From Pseudoclavibacter soli DSM 23366 (lineage in GTDB: Bacteria > Actinomycetota > Actinomycetes > Actinomycetales > Microbacteriaceae), in the NCBI RefSeq assembly GCF_000423505.1, contig NZ_AUIC01000003.1:1-64000 (forward strand): DNA of 64,000 nucleotides. The letters run 5' to 3'. The position numbers and the translations under genes were made by a program. Every line of letters starts with the position of its first letter. Position 1 is the stretch's first letter. Below the pieces are notes generated by a model. The model had not been told where the DNA came from and did not search any database. It was given only the letters and a program-made list of their open reading frames with translations. This document shows, piece after piece, positions 16,388-24,875 of the stretch.

Positions 16388-17334
16388 GCGTTCTCACCGT
16401 CCTCGTCGTCTTGCGCATCATAACGGGCCAAGGCGGCAACCGCATGAGCGTGCACTTGATCGCGCACCTCGTCAGGGCCCAGCACACGCGCATGACCAGC
16501 CAGGCTGGCCACGTGTCGAACCAGGGCAGCGACCGACGCAACCGAAACGGTGCAGCGCACCGGCCATCCTGCGGCCGCAGACGGCTGAATGCCAAATGCC
16601 ACAAGAATCGGCGCCCCTTCGCCGTCGACCTCGAGGGTGACTTCAGCCGGCTGACGGTCGTGTGCGGCGACTGGCAGTTCTGCGCCGCTGGTCTGCCCAA
16701 CATCTGACATGCGATCGATGCGGAAGGTGCGCGATCTTGGGGCTCCCTCTGGCGTGACGGCATCGATACCGACCAAGTACCAGACTCCCTGTGAGAGGCG
16801 AAGGCTGCGCACCTGGGCGACGCGATGCGACGGGCGACCGGCAGCATCGACATAATCGAACTCGACTGCCCGCCCCTCTGCTCCGGCGGCTCGCAGCTGC
16901 GCGAGCAGTTCGCGATCGCGCTCGGGCTCTGTGTCGGCCGCGACCACTCCCCCAAGTCTGGCGGCGAGCTGCTGCGCTCGCACGGCCTGTTCGTCAGGCA
17001 GCACTGCGGCAAGATAGTTCAGTGCGGCAACCAGAGCGGCAAGCTCGGTCGTGGTGAATCGCTGTACCCGGTTGAGCCCCACCGAGTGGGTGATCGTCAC
17101 TTCGTCGCGCAGCTCGAAACCGTCCCAGTCGATGTCGAACAGATTGAGATGGTCATAGGTGCCGGTTTCGCCGGGTACGCCGCTGACGGCGATGGTGCGC
17201 ACGCTGTCGCGCACCTGTTTGGCTGGCACATCGAACCACTCGGCAATCTCGGTGACTGAAGCCCCGGGATTAGCCAGCACCCACGGCACCAGCAAGGTCA
17301 GAAAGCCCAAGCGGTCGTTAGAAGAGACGCTCAT
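16384..17334 (-). CDS. pafC: WYL-domain transcriptional regulator PafC
   Basis: PafC pairs with PafB as an activator of the RecA/LexA-independent DNA-damage response in actinobacteria. The 316-residue protein has an N-terminal winged-helix region (ASVTEIAEWFDVPAKQVRDSV near 25-45) and a WYL domain in which LSQGVWYLVGIDA carries the defining motif near residue 185, followed by the WCX extension. It overlaps pafB and the next gene by four bases each. Unlike the mycobacterial operon, pafA is not adjacent here. Confidence 0.92.
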   Translation of the reverse strand: MSVSSNDRLGFLTLLVPWVLANPGASVTEIAEWFDVPAKQVRDSVRTIAVSGVPGETGTYDHLNLFDIDWDGFELRDEVTITHSVGLNRVQRFTTTELAALVAALNYLAAVLPDEQAVRAQQLAARLGGVVAADTEPERDRELLAQLRAAGAEGRAVEFDYVDAAGRPSHRVAQVRSLRLSQGVWYLVGIDAVTPEGAPRSRTFRIDRMSDVGQTSGAELPVAAHDRQPAEVTLEVDGEGAPILVAFGIQPSAAAGWPVRCTVSVASVAALVRHVASLAGHARVLGPDEVRDQVHAHAVAALARYDAQDDEDGENA

Positions 17335-18368
17335 ACCGGGGCCTCACTGCCCTCTGCCGGTGCTGCGTGGTCGGCTGCCAGTCTGCGCAGTCGGTCGATC
17401 ACACCCTGGCGCAGCGCCGCGGGCGAATGCACGAGCACATCGGCTCCGAAGCCGGCCAGCTCGTCGGCAAGCAGACCAGCATCGGTGTAGTGCATCTGAA
17501 AGAGGCCGTCGCCGATTGCCTCGAGTTGGTCGGCAAGGCGCACACTGGCCTCAGTGGCAGGGCGCACTTCGAGCTCAGCCACGTTGGTCTTCCACTGCTC
17601 GTCGAGTCCGTCGCGAGCGGCCTTCGCCCAAGCACTCTGGTCGCAACGGTCGGCGATTTCGCGTGCTGACGCCCACGATGTGTCTGGTGCAGGTGCCGAG
17701 GCATCGGCTGCACGTACCAAGCCAACCATGCGCTGCAACAGAAAGGTTCGGGGCTGCGCGAGTGGCACATCCACAGCATGCAGATACCAGCGACCGTGAA
17801 ACAGCAGCACCGCGACGGGAATGACCAGACGGGTGAGGGCATCAACGTGATGCTGCGTGTGGTACTCAAACTCGAGCGGTGTGCGGGTGAGCACGCTCTG
17901 CTGCACCAGGTGCAGGTTGGGCTCGTAGACGGCAAGCTCCGGCAGGATGCCCGGTTCAAGCGGCTGCCTTGGCGCGCCTAACGCGCGGGCTCGGGCGCGT
18001 ACCCCACTCGCCTGCTGCTGATCGAGGGTGCCCAACAGCACGGTCGCCGCGGTGATCAGCGAGAGGCTCTCGTCGTCGAGGTCGTCGGGCAGCGACGAAT
18101 CCTGCTCGCTGATGTGGTAGCGAATCAGCTGATTATCGCCCGGGGCCGACGGATCATCAGTGGCGATCACCTCAATGCCGAGTTTGCGCAGTGCCTCTTT
18201 GTCACGCTCGAACTTGCGATCGAGCGAGGCGGGCTGAGCGCCAGCACGCTGTTCCTCGGCGTAGCCGGCGACCGTCTCGAGAATGCGCCGCTTGGTCAGG
18301 CCGAAGCGGGTGTGCTGGAGCGCCAGAATGAGGTTGAGCTGACGCTCGTGTGCTGGCAGCGCCGCCAT
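17331..18368 (-). CDS. pafB: WYL-domain transcriptional regulator PafB
   Basis: The 345-residue protein starts with a helix-turn-helix region (LNLILALQHTRFGLTKRRIL, residues 11-30) and contains a WYL domain with LLFHGRWYLHAVD near residue 190. With PafC it forms the PafBC activator of DNA-repair genes, which responds to single-stranded DNA. The stop overlaps the pafC start (ATGA). It begins one base after the FKBP gene, so it is part of the same run. Confidence 0.92.
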   Translation of the reverse strand: MAALPAHERQLNLILALQHTRFGLTKRRILETVAGYAEEQRAGAQPASLDRKFERDKEALRKLGIEVIATDDPSAPGDNQLIRYHISEQDSSLPDDLDDESLSLITAATVLLGTLDQQQASGVRARARALGAPRQPLEPGILPELAVYEPNLHLVQQSVLTRTPLEFEYHTQHHVDALTRLVIPVAVLLFHGRWYLHAVDVPLAQPRTFLLQRMVGLVRAADASAPAPDTSWASAREIADRCDQSAWAKAARDGLDEQWKTNVAELEVRPATEASVRLADQLEAIGDGLFQMHYTDAGLLADELAGFGADVLVHSPAALRQGVIDRLRRLAADHAAPAEGSEAPV

Positions 18369-18369
18369 C

Positions 18370-19302
18370 TCACTCGGTCTTCGCCACGATCTGCAGCACG
18401 TCGACGACGAACAGATCGCCGTAGCCGGCGTCTGCGGCAGCCGGAATGTGCATGATCACTTGGGAACCGACTGGCAGGCCACGAATCGCATCGTCGATGG
18501 CCGCAGTGATCTCGTTGGAGCTGTCACCCACATGCTCGCCGCCGAGCTGACCGGTCTCCCAGGTGGAGTTGATCACCATGCTCGAGCGCTTGGCGACGGT
18601 GGTGTCGTACTGCACAATCTGCATGTAGACGACGTCGTCATCTTGCACCACCTGATCGCCGTCGCCCTTGATGAGCACGGCTGATGCCGGAGCGTCGTCT
18701 GATGAGTAGGAGCTGTCGAGCACGAGACCGGGTTGCCCATTGGTCGCCCGCACCACCTGCGGGAACCCGGCCACTGGAGCCTGCTCGGCGCCATGGGCCC
18801 GTGCCAGGAAGACATCGTCGACCGAGCCGATGATCACGATGCTGGTGGTGGTGTCGGTGAGCTCGACCCCCGGGATGACCAGTGTGAACACGTCACCGGC
18901 TCGCAGACCGTCGAGAGCCTCAGAGAGCGGTTCGTAGACCGTCGAGAGCCCCAGCGAGGCGATACCGTCGGCAGTCGCAGGAGAAAGTGTGGTGGCGTCG
19001 CCGAGCGATTCACCAGTGTCGAGTCGGAAGTAGCTGATGCTCAGCTGCACGGCGTCGGTGTCAGGGTCGAACCAACGCCCGTCGCCACGGCTGCCGATCG
19101 TCAGCTGAGGGCTGTCGGTGCTGAGATCGGTGCGCCCGGTGATCGAGCTGCGATCGCTGGAGTAGTCGGCCACCGAAACGGCGTTCGACACGTCGCCAGC
19201 GGCGATGCGCTGCTCGCGTGCGGTGCTCGAGCACCCCGCCAGTGCACCGGCAGCGAGTGCGACGGCAATGCCAGCCGCGGCGAGTTTGGACAATGTGCGC
19301 AT
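18370..19302 (-). CDS. FKBP-type peptidyl-prolyl isomerase lipoprotein
   Basis: The 310-residue protein begins with a lipoprotein signal (residues 1-24; LAAGALAGCSS gives the lipobox Cys), so it is anchored outside the membrane. The end, DAIRGLPVGSQVIMHIP followed by GYGDLFVVDVLQI, matches the last strands of FKBP domains, and the middle has a second, more divergent copy. It should help fold secreted proteins. The start at 19302 is chosen because GGAG lies 6 bases upstream; another ATG at 19314 overlaps that site. An FKBP gene before pafB is common in Micrococcales. Confidence 0.82.
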   Translation of the reverse strand: MRTLSKLAAAGIAVALAAGALAGCSSTAREQRIAAGDVSNAVSVADYSSDRSSITGRTDLSTDSPQLTIGSRGDGRWFDPDTDAVQLSISYFRLDTGESLGDATTLSPATADGIASLGLSTVYEPLSEALDGLRAGDVFTLVIPGVELTDTTTSIVIIGSVDDVFLARAHGAEQAPVAGFPQVVRATNGQPGLVLDSSYSSDDAPASAVLIKGDGDQVVQDDDVVYMQIVQYDTTVAKRSSMVINSTWETGQLGGEHVGDSSNEITAAIDDAIRGLPVGSQVIMHIPAAADAGYGDLFVVDVLQIVAKTE

Positions 19303-19327
19303 GCGTGTCTCCATTCCGGGTAACAGC

Positions 19328-20305
19328 TTAGTCGTGCAGCCGTTGTTCGCGTTCGGTCTGCGCCAGGCGCACCGTCTTTCGCAGGCGTTTCTCAGAGGTC
19401 TGACGTGTGCCGATGGCACCGGGGGTCCAGACGGCCATGTCTTCTGGGTCGTAAGCCTCCTTCGACGGGCGTCGTGCAATATCGGGCAGACGCACACCGG
19501 GGGCGAGCAGACGCGCAGAGAGCAGAAAGCCCGTGTGCCCGATCATGCGGTGTTCGGGGCGCACTGCCAGCCCTTCCACGTGCCAATCGCGTACCAAGGT
19601 TTCGCTGGCCCTCGGGTCGGTGAATCGCTCAGTGTCTCTGATCGCCTCCATGACGCGCGAGAGCTGAGTGACTGTGGCCACGTAGACGACGAGCACACCG
19701 CCGGGGCGCAGCGCGGCGACCACAGGGTCTAGCGTCTCCCAAGGCGCAAGCATGTCGAGCACCACGGCGTCGGCCGTGCCGTCATCGACCACCGAGGGCA
19801 GCTGTTCCTGCAGGTCACCCACGGTGAGCGTCCAGTTTTCGGGACGATCACCGAAGTGCCCGCTGACATTCGCCTCCGCGATGTCGGCAAATTCCTGCCG
19901 CCGTTCGAACGAGAACAAGTGGCCGCTTTCGCCGAGTGCACCGATCAGCCACAGACTGAGCGCGCCAGAGCCCACGCCGGCCTCAACCACACGCACACCG
20001 GGATGCACATCGGCGAGGGCGAGAATCTGCACGGCATCCTTCGGATAAATGATGGCTGCCCCGCGTGGCATCGAGATCACCTCGTCGACCAGCAGCGGTC
20101 GCAGCGCTAGGTATTCGGCACCGAGCGTGCTGGTGACGACGCTGCCGTCAGGATGCCCGATCAAGTCGTCGTGTCGGATCGCACCTTTGTTGGTGTGAAA
20201 CTCGCGCCCCGGCACAAGCACGAGCGTGTGCATGCGCCCCTTGGGACCGGTCAGCTGCACTTTGTCGCCGGCGTGCAGCAGCGAGCGGTCGGTGCGGTCA
20301 GGCAT
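19328..20305 (-). CDS. trmI: tRNA (adenine-58-N1) methyltransferase
   Basis: TrmI methylates A58 in the T-loop of tRNAs using SAM. The 325-residue protein has the family's N-terminal beta domain (LHAGDKVQLTGPKGRMH) and a class I methyltransferase fold with RVVEAGVGSGALSLWL near 103-118 as the SAM loop, plus VLDMLAPWE near 178 as the catalytic-site motif. It overlaps the HAD gene by 8 bases. In mycobacteria the orthologue lies near the proteasome genes; the neighbour here is mshC/HAD, the order usual for Microbacteriaceae. Confidence 0.93.
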   Translation of the reverse strand: MPDRTDRSLLHAGDKVQLTGPKGRMHTLVLVPGREFHTNKGAIRHDDLIGHPDGSVVTSTLGAEYLALRPLLVDEVISMPRGAAIIYPKDAVQILALADVHPGVRVVEAGVGSGALSLWLIGALGESGHLFSFERRQEFADIAEANVSGHFGDRPENWTLTVGDLQEQLPSVVDDGTADAVVLDMLAPWETLDPVVAALRPGGVLVVYVATVTQLSRVMEAIRDTERFTDPRASETLVRDWHVEGLAVRPEHRMIGHTGFLLSARLLAPGVRLPDIARRPSKEAYDPEDMAVWTPGAIGTRQTSEKRLRKTVRLAQTEREQRLHD

Positions 20306-20972
20306 GGGTGGTCCTCTGGGTGAGCAGTGCGTTCAGGTCATCGATGGTGATGCCCTCGTGCGAGGGCCACAGTGTGAAGTGGTCTGCCGGTTCGATCGGG
20401 GCCACACACGGCACGACCACTGTGGTGAGCCCGGCCGAGGTGGCGCTGGTCAGCCCGGGCACGGAGTCTTCGAAGGCGACGCTGCGCTCGGGTGCGACGC
20501 CCAACTGCGCAATCGCTCGCAGGTACGGTTCGGGATCGGGTTTGCCCCGGCTCACGAGATCGCCAGAGACGACGACATCGAACAGATCGCCTGACGCCCG
20601 AGCCACCCGCTGGGCGTTGTCGGCGTATGACATGGTGACCATCGCCTGTGGAATACCCTGCTCGTGCAGATGTGCCAGCAATTGCTGCACGCCGGGTCGC
20701 CACGGCACGCCGTCAGTGATCACCCGTTGAGCCACCGCTGAGCTGATGCGGGTGATGACCTCATCGACGGGAAGTGCCACGCCAGCACTGATCAGATGCG
20801 CTGCCGTGCGGTCGAGAGAGCTGCCGATGACCGCTGCGGCGAGCTGTTCGCTCCAAGTGCCGCCGAACTCAGCGACCAGCGCATATTCCGAGTCGATCCA
20901 GTAGCGCTCGGAGTCGATGAGCGTGCCGTCGAGATCCCAGCAGACCGCCTGCAGCGTGTTGTCGGCGCTCAT
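20298..20972 (-). CDS. HAD-superfamily phosphatase, beta-phosphoglucomutase/CbbY type
   Basis: The 224-residue protein has the HAD nucleophile motif WDLDGTLIDSE (residues 12-22), motif II VTMSY near 111, Lys in GKPDPEPYL near 142 and the acidic motif FEDSVPGL near 165. A small helical cap sits between motifs I and II. It dephosphorylates an unknown small phosphorylated compound. Its ATG overlaps the mshC stop by four bases, so it is made with MshC; a link with mycothiol synthesis is possible but not shown by the sequence. Confidence 0.9.
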   Translation of the reverse strand: MSADNTLQAVCWDLDGTLIDSERYWIDSEYALVAEFGGTWSEQLAAAVIGSSLDRTAAHLISAGVALPVDEVITRISSAVAQRVITDGVPWRPGVQQLLAHLHEQGIPQAMVTMSYADNAQRVARASGDLFDVVVSGDLVSRGKPDPEPYLRAIAQLGVAPERSVAFEDSVPGLTSATSAGLTTVVVPCVAPIEPADHFTLWPSHEGITIDDLNALLTQRTTHA

Positions 20973-22243
20973 GCCTGCGCATCCGTGGTCAGATCGATGC
21001 CGAGCAGCGCGAGTGCTGCCTGCGCAATGAGCTCTGGTGCCTCGGGGCTGTCGGCCCAGGCGTCGAGCACTGCCAGGGCGCGCGGCGCATCAAGGTCATT
21101 GGCCAGCGCTTGCCGTAGGTTGGCCAGCACCGGGTTGTCGGCCTTCTGCGAATGATCGCTGCCGGCCATTGCCACTCGCCAAGCGGCGCGCCACTCGCCG
21201 AGTCGCTGCTGCGCGTCAGGCACCGTGCGCTCAGTCCACTCCCAGTCGCTGCGGTAGTGGTGCGAGAAGATCGCAGTGCGCACGACATCTGCTTCGACCC
21301 CAGCCTCACGCAGCTTCGACACGAACACGAGGTTGCCGAGCGACTTGCTCATCTTGCGGCCCTGATACGCGATCATGCCGGTATGGCTGTACAGGCGTGC
21401 CAGCGGCAGCTCGTTCAACGCAGTGGCATGCCCGGCAGACATCTCGTGGTGCGGAAAGATGAGGTCGCTGCCGCCGCCCTGCACGTCGAAGTCACTGCCG
21501 AGCGCTGCCTCAGAAATCACCGAGCACTCGATATGCCAGCCCGGGCGCCCGTCGGGCAAGCCGACGACCGCCCATGACGGCTCGCCCTGACGGGCTGCTC
21601 GCCACAACAGCGGATCGAGACGACTGCGCTTGCCAGCTCGCCGGGGGTCGCCACCGCGTTCGGCGAACAGCCGCAGCATGGTGTCTTCGGAGTAGTGCGA
21701 CTCTTCGCCCAAGGTCCAGGCGGCGCATTCCTGCTCTGCCGCAGCCACATCAAAGTAGATGTCTTCGGCGGCGTCTTCGCTCTCGACCCGGTACGCGAAG
21801 CCGCGCTCGATCAGCTGCAGTACGGCTTGGCCAATCGCATCGACCGACTCGACCACCCCCACATAGTGCTGGGGCGGCACAACCTGCAGCCACTGCATGT
21901 CGCTGCGGAACAGGTCGATCTGATCGGCGGCGAGCTGTTCCCAATCGACACCGGTCTGAGCGGCCCGCTCGAGCAGCGGATCATCGACGTCAGTGACGTT
22001 CTGGGTGTAGTCGACGATGATGCCGTTGTCGCCGAGCGTTCTCACGAGCAGGTCGTAGGCCAAGTACGTGGCGGCGTGGCCGATGTGCGTGGCATCGTAT
22101 GGCGTGATGCCGCACACATAAAGGCTCGCTCGGCGTCCATCACGGCTGACCGGCTGGTTCTGCTGCGTGACGGCATCATGGATGCGCGGTGCCACACCCG
22201 CCCCGGGCAGGCGTTGCAGCGTGGGTTTCGGCCAACTCTTCAC
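20969..22243 (-). CDS. mshC: Cysteine--1-D-myo-inosityl 2-amino-2-deoxy-alpha-D-glucopyranoside ligase
   Basis: MshC activates cysteine with ATP and joins it to GlcN-inositol in mycothiol synthesis. The 424-residue protein resembles class I cysteinyl-tRNA synthetase but has the MshC forms of its signatures: CGITPYDATHIGHAATY (about 44-60) in place of the usual HxGH region, and GRKMSKSLGN near 295 as KMSKS. It lacks the C-terminal anticodon-binding extension, which separates it from CysS. Cys44 and His residues near 248 (FPHHEMSAGH) fit the zinc site that selects cysteine. It shows the organism makes mycothiol. Confidence 0.94.
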   Translation of the reverse strand: MKSWPKPTLQRLPGAGVAPRIHDAVTQQNQPVSRDGRRASLYVCGITPYDATHIGHAATYLAYDLLVRTLGDNGIIVDYTQNVTDVDDPLLERAAQTGVDWEQLAADQIDLFRSDMQWLQVVPPQHYVGVVESVDAIGQAVLQLIERGFAYRVESEDAAEDIYFDVAAAEQECAAWTLGEESHYSEDTMLRLFAERGGDPRRAGKRSRLDPLLWRAARQGEPSWAVVGLPDGRPGWHIECSVISEAALGSDFDVQGGGSDLIFPHHEMSAGHATALNELPLARLYSHTGMIAYQGRKMSKSLGNLVFVSKLREAGVEADVVRTAIFSHHYRSDWEWTERTVPDAQQRLGEWRAAWRVAMAGSDHSQKADNPVLANLRQALANDLDAPRALAVLDAWADSPEAPELIAQAALALLGIDLTTDAQA

Positions 22244-22255
22244 GGATCGAGCCTA

Positions 22256-23086
22256 CTATGCACTGATCGTGCCGGTGCTCAGCAGCACGATGAGCGCAAC
22301 ACCGAGCACCACACGGTAGACGACGAATGGCGCGAACGACCCGCGCTGCAGGTATTTCATCAAGCGGTCGATGACGAACCAGCCCACCAAGAACGAGACG
22401 ATCGTGGCAACCGCGGTGGGCCACAGCTCGGGAATGTCATGGGTGTCGCCGCGCACCGACTGAATCAGCTGGAACACACCGCTGAGGATCACCGCGGGCA
22501 CCGCGAGATAGAACGAGTACTTGGCTGCCGTGGGGCGGTCATATGCCAGCGCCCGACCGGCGGTCGTGGTGCCGCCCGAACGCGAGACTCCGGGAATGAG
22601 TGCCAATGCCTGGGCGAGACCCATCAACAGACCGTCACGCAGCGTGAGGTCGGCGAGACCACGCTTCGAAGGCGCCCAGCGGTCGACGGCGCCGAGCACG
22701 AGACCGAAGACGATAAGCATGATGGCCACGATCCACAGGCTGCGCAGAGTGGTTTCAATCTGGTCTTTGAACACCACGCCCAACACGCCGATCGGCAGCG
22801 TGCCGATGATCACCACCCAGCCGAGCCGAGCATCCTGATCGTCACGCGGAATGCGCCCGATCAGCGCCAGCCACCAAGCACGAACGATACGCACGATATC
22901 GTGCCAAAAGTACACCAGCACCGCAGCTTCGGTGCCGAGCTGAATGATCGCGGTGAACGCGGCCCCGGGGTCGCTGAGCCCGGGCATGAACTCCCCTACG
23001 ATGCGCAGATGCGCACTCGACGAGATGGGCAGAAACTCAGTGAGCCCCTGCACCAGCCCCAGAATCAGAGCCTCGAAAATCGACAC
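22256..23086 (-). CDS. uppP: Undecaprenyl-diphosphatase
   Basis: UppP (BacA) removes a phosphate from undecaprenyl diphosphate so that the lipid can carry new cell-wall units. The 276-residue membrane protein has the family signatures QGLTEFLPISSSAHL (residues 14-28) and PGVSRSGGTTTAGRAL near 165, together forming the active site. It is the first gene of the run that continues through mshC to lnt, 12 bases before mshC, and has its own promoter. Confidence 0.96.
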   Translation of the reverse strand: MSIFEALILGLVQGLTEFLPISSSAHLRIVGEFMPGLSDPGAAFTAIIQLGTEAAVLVYFWHDIVRIVRAWWLALIGRIPRDDQDARLGWVVIIGTLPIGVLGVVFKDQIETTLRSLWIVAIMLIVFGLVLGAVDRWAPSKRGLADLTLRDGLLMGLAQALALIPGVSRSGGTTTAGRALAYDRPTAAKYSFYLAVPAVILSGVFQLIQSVRGDTHDIPELWPTAVATIVSFLVGWFVIDRLMKYLQRGSFAPFVVYRVVLGVALIVLLSTGTISA

Positions 23087-23123
23087 GCGTAGCCTCTCTG
23101 GTGGTGTGGTGAACGACCACCTG

Positions 23124-23129
23124 ACTATA
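23124..23129 (-). promoter_or_regulatory. -10 box of the uppP-lnt run
   Basis: TATAGT on the reverse strand lies 38 bases before the uppP ATG, with TTCTGC 18 bases further upstream as a weak -35. Confidence 0.45.
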
Positions 23130-23164
23130 CCCCCGAGCGGCGCGGTCGCAGAACTGGCGCAGGC

Positions 23165-24481
23165 TCAGAATCGGCGCAGGAAGTCGCCCAGCGCTGCCTG
23201 GCCGAACTCCAGCGCCGACAGCGGAATGCGCTCGTCGACCGCGTGGTACGAACCGGGAAAGTCAAAGTCGGCGTCAACTTTTGTGGGCACCCAGCCATAA
23301 CCGGTGATGCCGAGCTGCGACAGCGAGACGTTATCGGTGCCGGCATTGAGCAGGTAGGGCAGCACGGCGGCCTCGGGGTCGTGCTCGGCCAACGTCTTGG
23401 TGATGGCCTCGATGACCTCACCGGCGAAGGGCGACTCGTACCCGATGCCCTGCTCGATGATCTCGATGTCGATCTCGTCGCCGATGAGTTCGCGCAGCTT
23501 GGCGAACACTTCGTCTTCGCGGCCGGGCAGCGGCCGCAGGTCGATTTTGGCCTCGGCGGATGCGGGAATCACGTTCTGTGCATACCCTGCGTCGATCACA
23601 GTCGGGTTTGAGGTATTGCGGATCGTGGCGCTGAGGAAGGCTGTGGCATGCCCTGCCTGGGCGAGCACCTCTTCGGGAGAGGCGCTTTCGGGCAGGTCGG
23701 CCAGGTCGCGCAGACGGTCGAGCAGTGTGCGCGTTGTCTCGGTGAGTTCGATAGGCCATTCGTAGGCGCCGATGGCTGCGACTGCGCGCGCAATCTTGGT
23801 GACGGGGTTGTCGCGGTTCCAGGCCGAGGCGTGCCCGGCGGTACCCGAGGCGTGCAGCCTGATCCAGGTGTGCCCTTTTTCTCCGGTCTGCACCAGATAG
23901 GCACGACGCCCGTTGGGCAGCTGCACCGAGTAACCGCCGACCTCGCTGATGGCCACCTTGGCGTCAGCCAACAGCTCCGGGTGATGACGCACCACCCATT
24001 GCGCACCTTGTGGCCCACCGGCCTCCTCATCAGCGAAGAAGGCCAGAATGACGTCTCGTCTGGGGCGAATGCCGTGTGCAGTGAAATCGTGCAGATTGGC
24101 CAGGATGAGCCCGAGCATGTTTTTCATGTCGACGCTGCCACGCCCCCACAGGTAACCGTCTTTGATCACACCGCCGAACGGGTCGACACTCCAATGCGTG
24201 GGGTCTGCCGGCACCACGTCGGTGTGCCCGTGCAGCAGCAGAGGCGGCAAGCTTGAGTCACTGCCCGCCCAACGGGCGATCACGGATGGCCGGGCCGGGC
24301 CGTCGACGCTGGCGGGCGGCCCGATGACCACCGGTTCGAGCCCCTGCTCACGCAGAAACTCCGCGATGTAGTCGGCTGCCGGCTGCTCGCCACGGGCCTT
24401 GCCACCGCCGAAGTTGCTGGTGTCGAAGCGAATCAGATCTTGCACGATGCGGGCCACGAGCGGCAGAGATGCGTCAGTCAT
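23165..24481 (-). CDS. M20-family metallopeptidase
   Basis: This 438-residue protein is a two-zinc hydrolase of the M20/M25/M40 group (DapE, ArgE and carboxypeptidase relatives). Visible metal and catalytic residues are His and Asp in LLHGHTDVVPAD, Asp in WGRGSVDMKNM, the Glu pair in FFADEEAGG and Glu in AISEVGG; the C-terminal His is in LLNAGTDNVSLS or nearby. A dimerisation domain sits between. The exact substrate, probably a small N-acylated amino acid or peptide, is unknown. The start at 24479-24481 (MTDASLP) is preferred over an in-frame ATG 33 codons earlier, whose extra residues are not conserved in the family. Confidence 0.88.
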   Translation of the reverse strand: MTDASLPLVARIVQDLIRFDTSNFGGGKARGEQPAADYIAEFLREQGLEPVVIGPPASVDGPARPSVIARWAGSDSSLPPLLLHGHTDVVPADPTHWSVDPFGGVIKDGYLWGRGSVDMKNMLGLILANLHDFTAHGIRPRRDVILAFFADEEAGGPQGAQWVVRHHPELLADAKVAISEVGGYSVQLPNGRRAYLVQTGEKGHTWIRLHASGTAGHASAWNRDNPVTKIARAVAAIGAYEWPIELTETTRTLLDRLRDLADLPESASPEEVLAQAGHATAFLSATIRNTSNPTVIDAGYAQNVIPASAEAKIDLRPLPGREDEVFAKLRELIGDEIDIEIIEQGIGYESPFAGEVIEAITKTLAEHDPEAAVLPYLLNAGTDNVSLSQLGITGYGWVPTKVDADFDFPGSYHAVDERIPLSALEFGQAALGDFLRRF

Positions 24482-24630
24482 GGGCTCATCGTAGCCGGGC
24501 TGTACCCCAGCTGGCTGTTGCATGACGAGATGAGACATGACCTGCTCTCGCCCAGACGGATGAAAGCCACGTTGCAGCATAGGTTCAGCGGGCTCGCCAG
24601 CCGGATGAATCGCCGAGCAGTCGCGTGAGT

Positions 24631-24660
24631 TTCACCAGACCGGCGGAATCGTGCTAATGT
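24631..24660 (+). promoter_or_regulatory. Promoter of tRNA-Leu
   Basis: TTCACC (24631-24636) and TAATGT (24655-24660, with TG one base upstream as an extended -10) are 18 bases apart and end about 48 bases before the tRNA. Confidence 0.45.
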
Positions 24661-24708
24661 TCCATGGTGGTCGTTCGCGGCCGACACAGCACTGCGCTGT
24701 GGTCACCT

Positions 24709-24795
24709 GCCCGGGTGGCGGAATAGGCAGACGCGCTAGCTTGAGGTGCTAGTCCACATATTTAGTGGGTGGGGGTTCAAGTCCCCCCTCGGGCA
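24709..24795 (+). tRNA. tRNA-Leu (anticodon GAG)
   Basis: An 87-base class II tRNA. The acceptor GCCCGGG pairs with CTCGGGC (one G-T pair), the anticodon arm is CTAGC-TTGAGGT-GCTAG with GAG at 24743-24745, a long variable arm follows, and the T-arm is GGGGG-TTCAAGT-CCCCC. The discriminator is A. CCA is not encoded and must be added. It reads CUC and CUU leucine codons. Confidence 0.97.
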
Positions 24796-24801
24796 CGAAA
24801 C

Positions 24802-24835
24802 GAAGGCTCTGAGATCGCAAGGTCTCAGAGCCTTC
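24802..24835. terminator. Bidirectional terminator between tRNA-Leu and an MFS gene
   Basis: A perfect 13-bp stem (GAAGGCTCTGAGA with TCTCAGAGCCTTC) and an 8-base loop, starting 7 bases after the tRNA. It also lies 41 bases beyond the stop of the convergent MFS gene. Confidence 0.8.
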
Positions 24836-24875
24836 TCTCGTTTCGCGAAGCTTTTGCCTGCCCCAGCGCGCTCGC

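Noticed and set aside
23121-23135. CsoR-like copper operator (TATACCCCC) upstream of uppP
   Set aside because: Only one half is present, without the matching GGGGTAT half, and the bases are explained by the uppP -10 box on the other strand. Neither copper unit has such a site.
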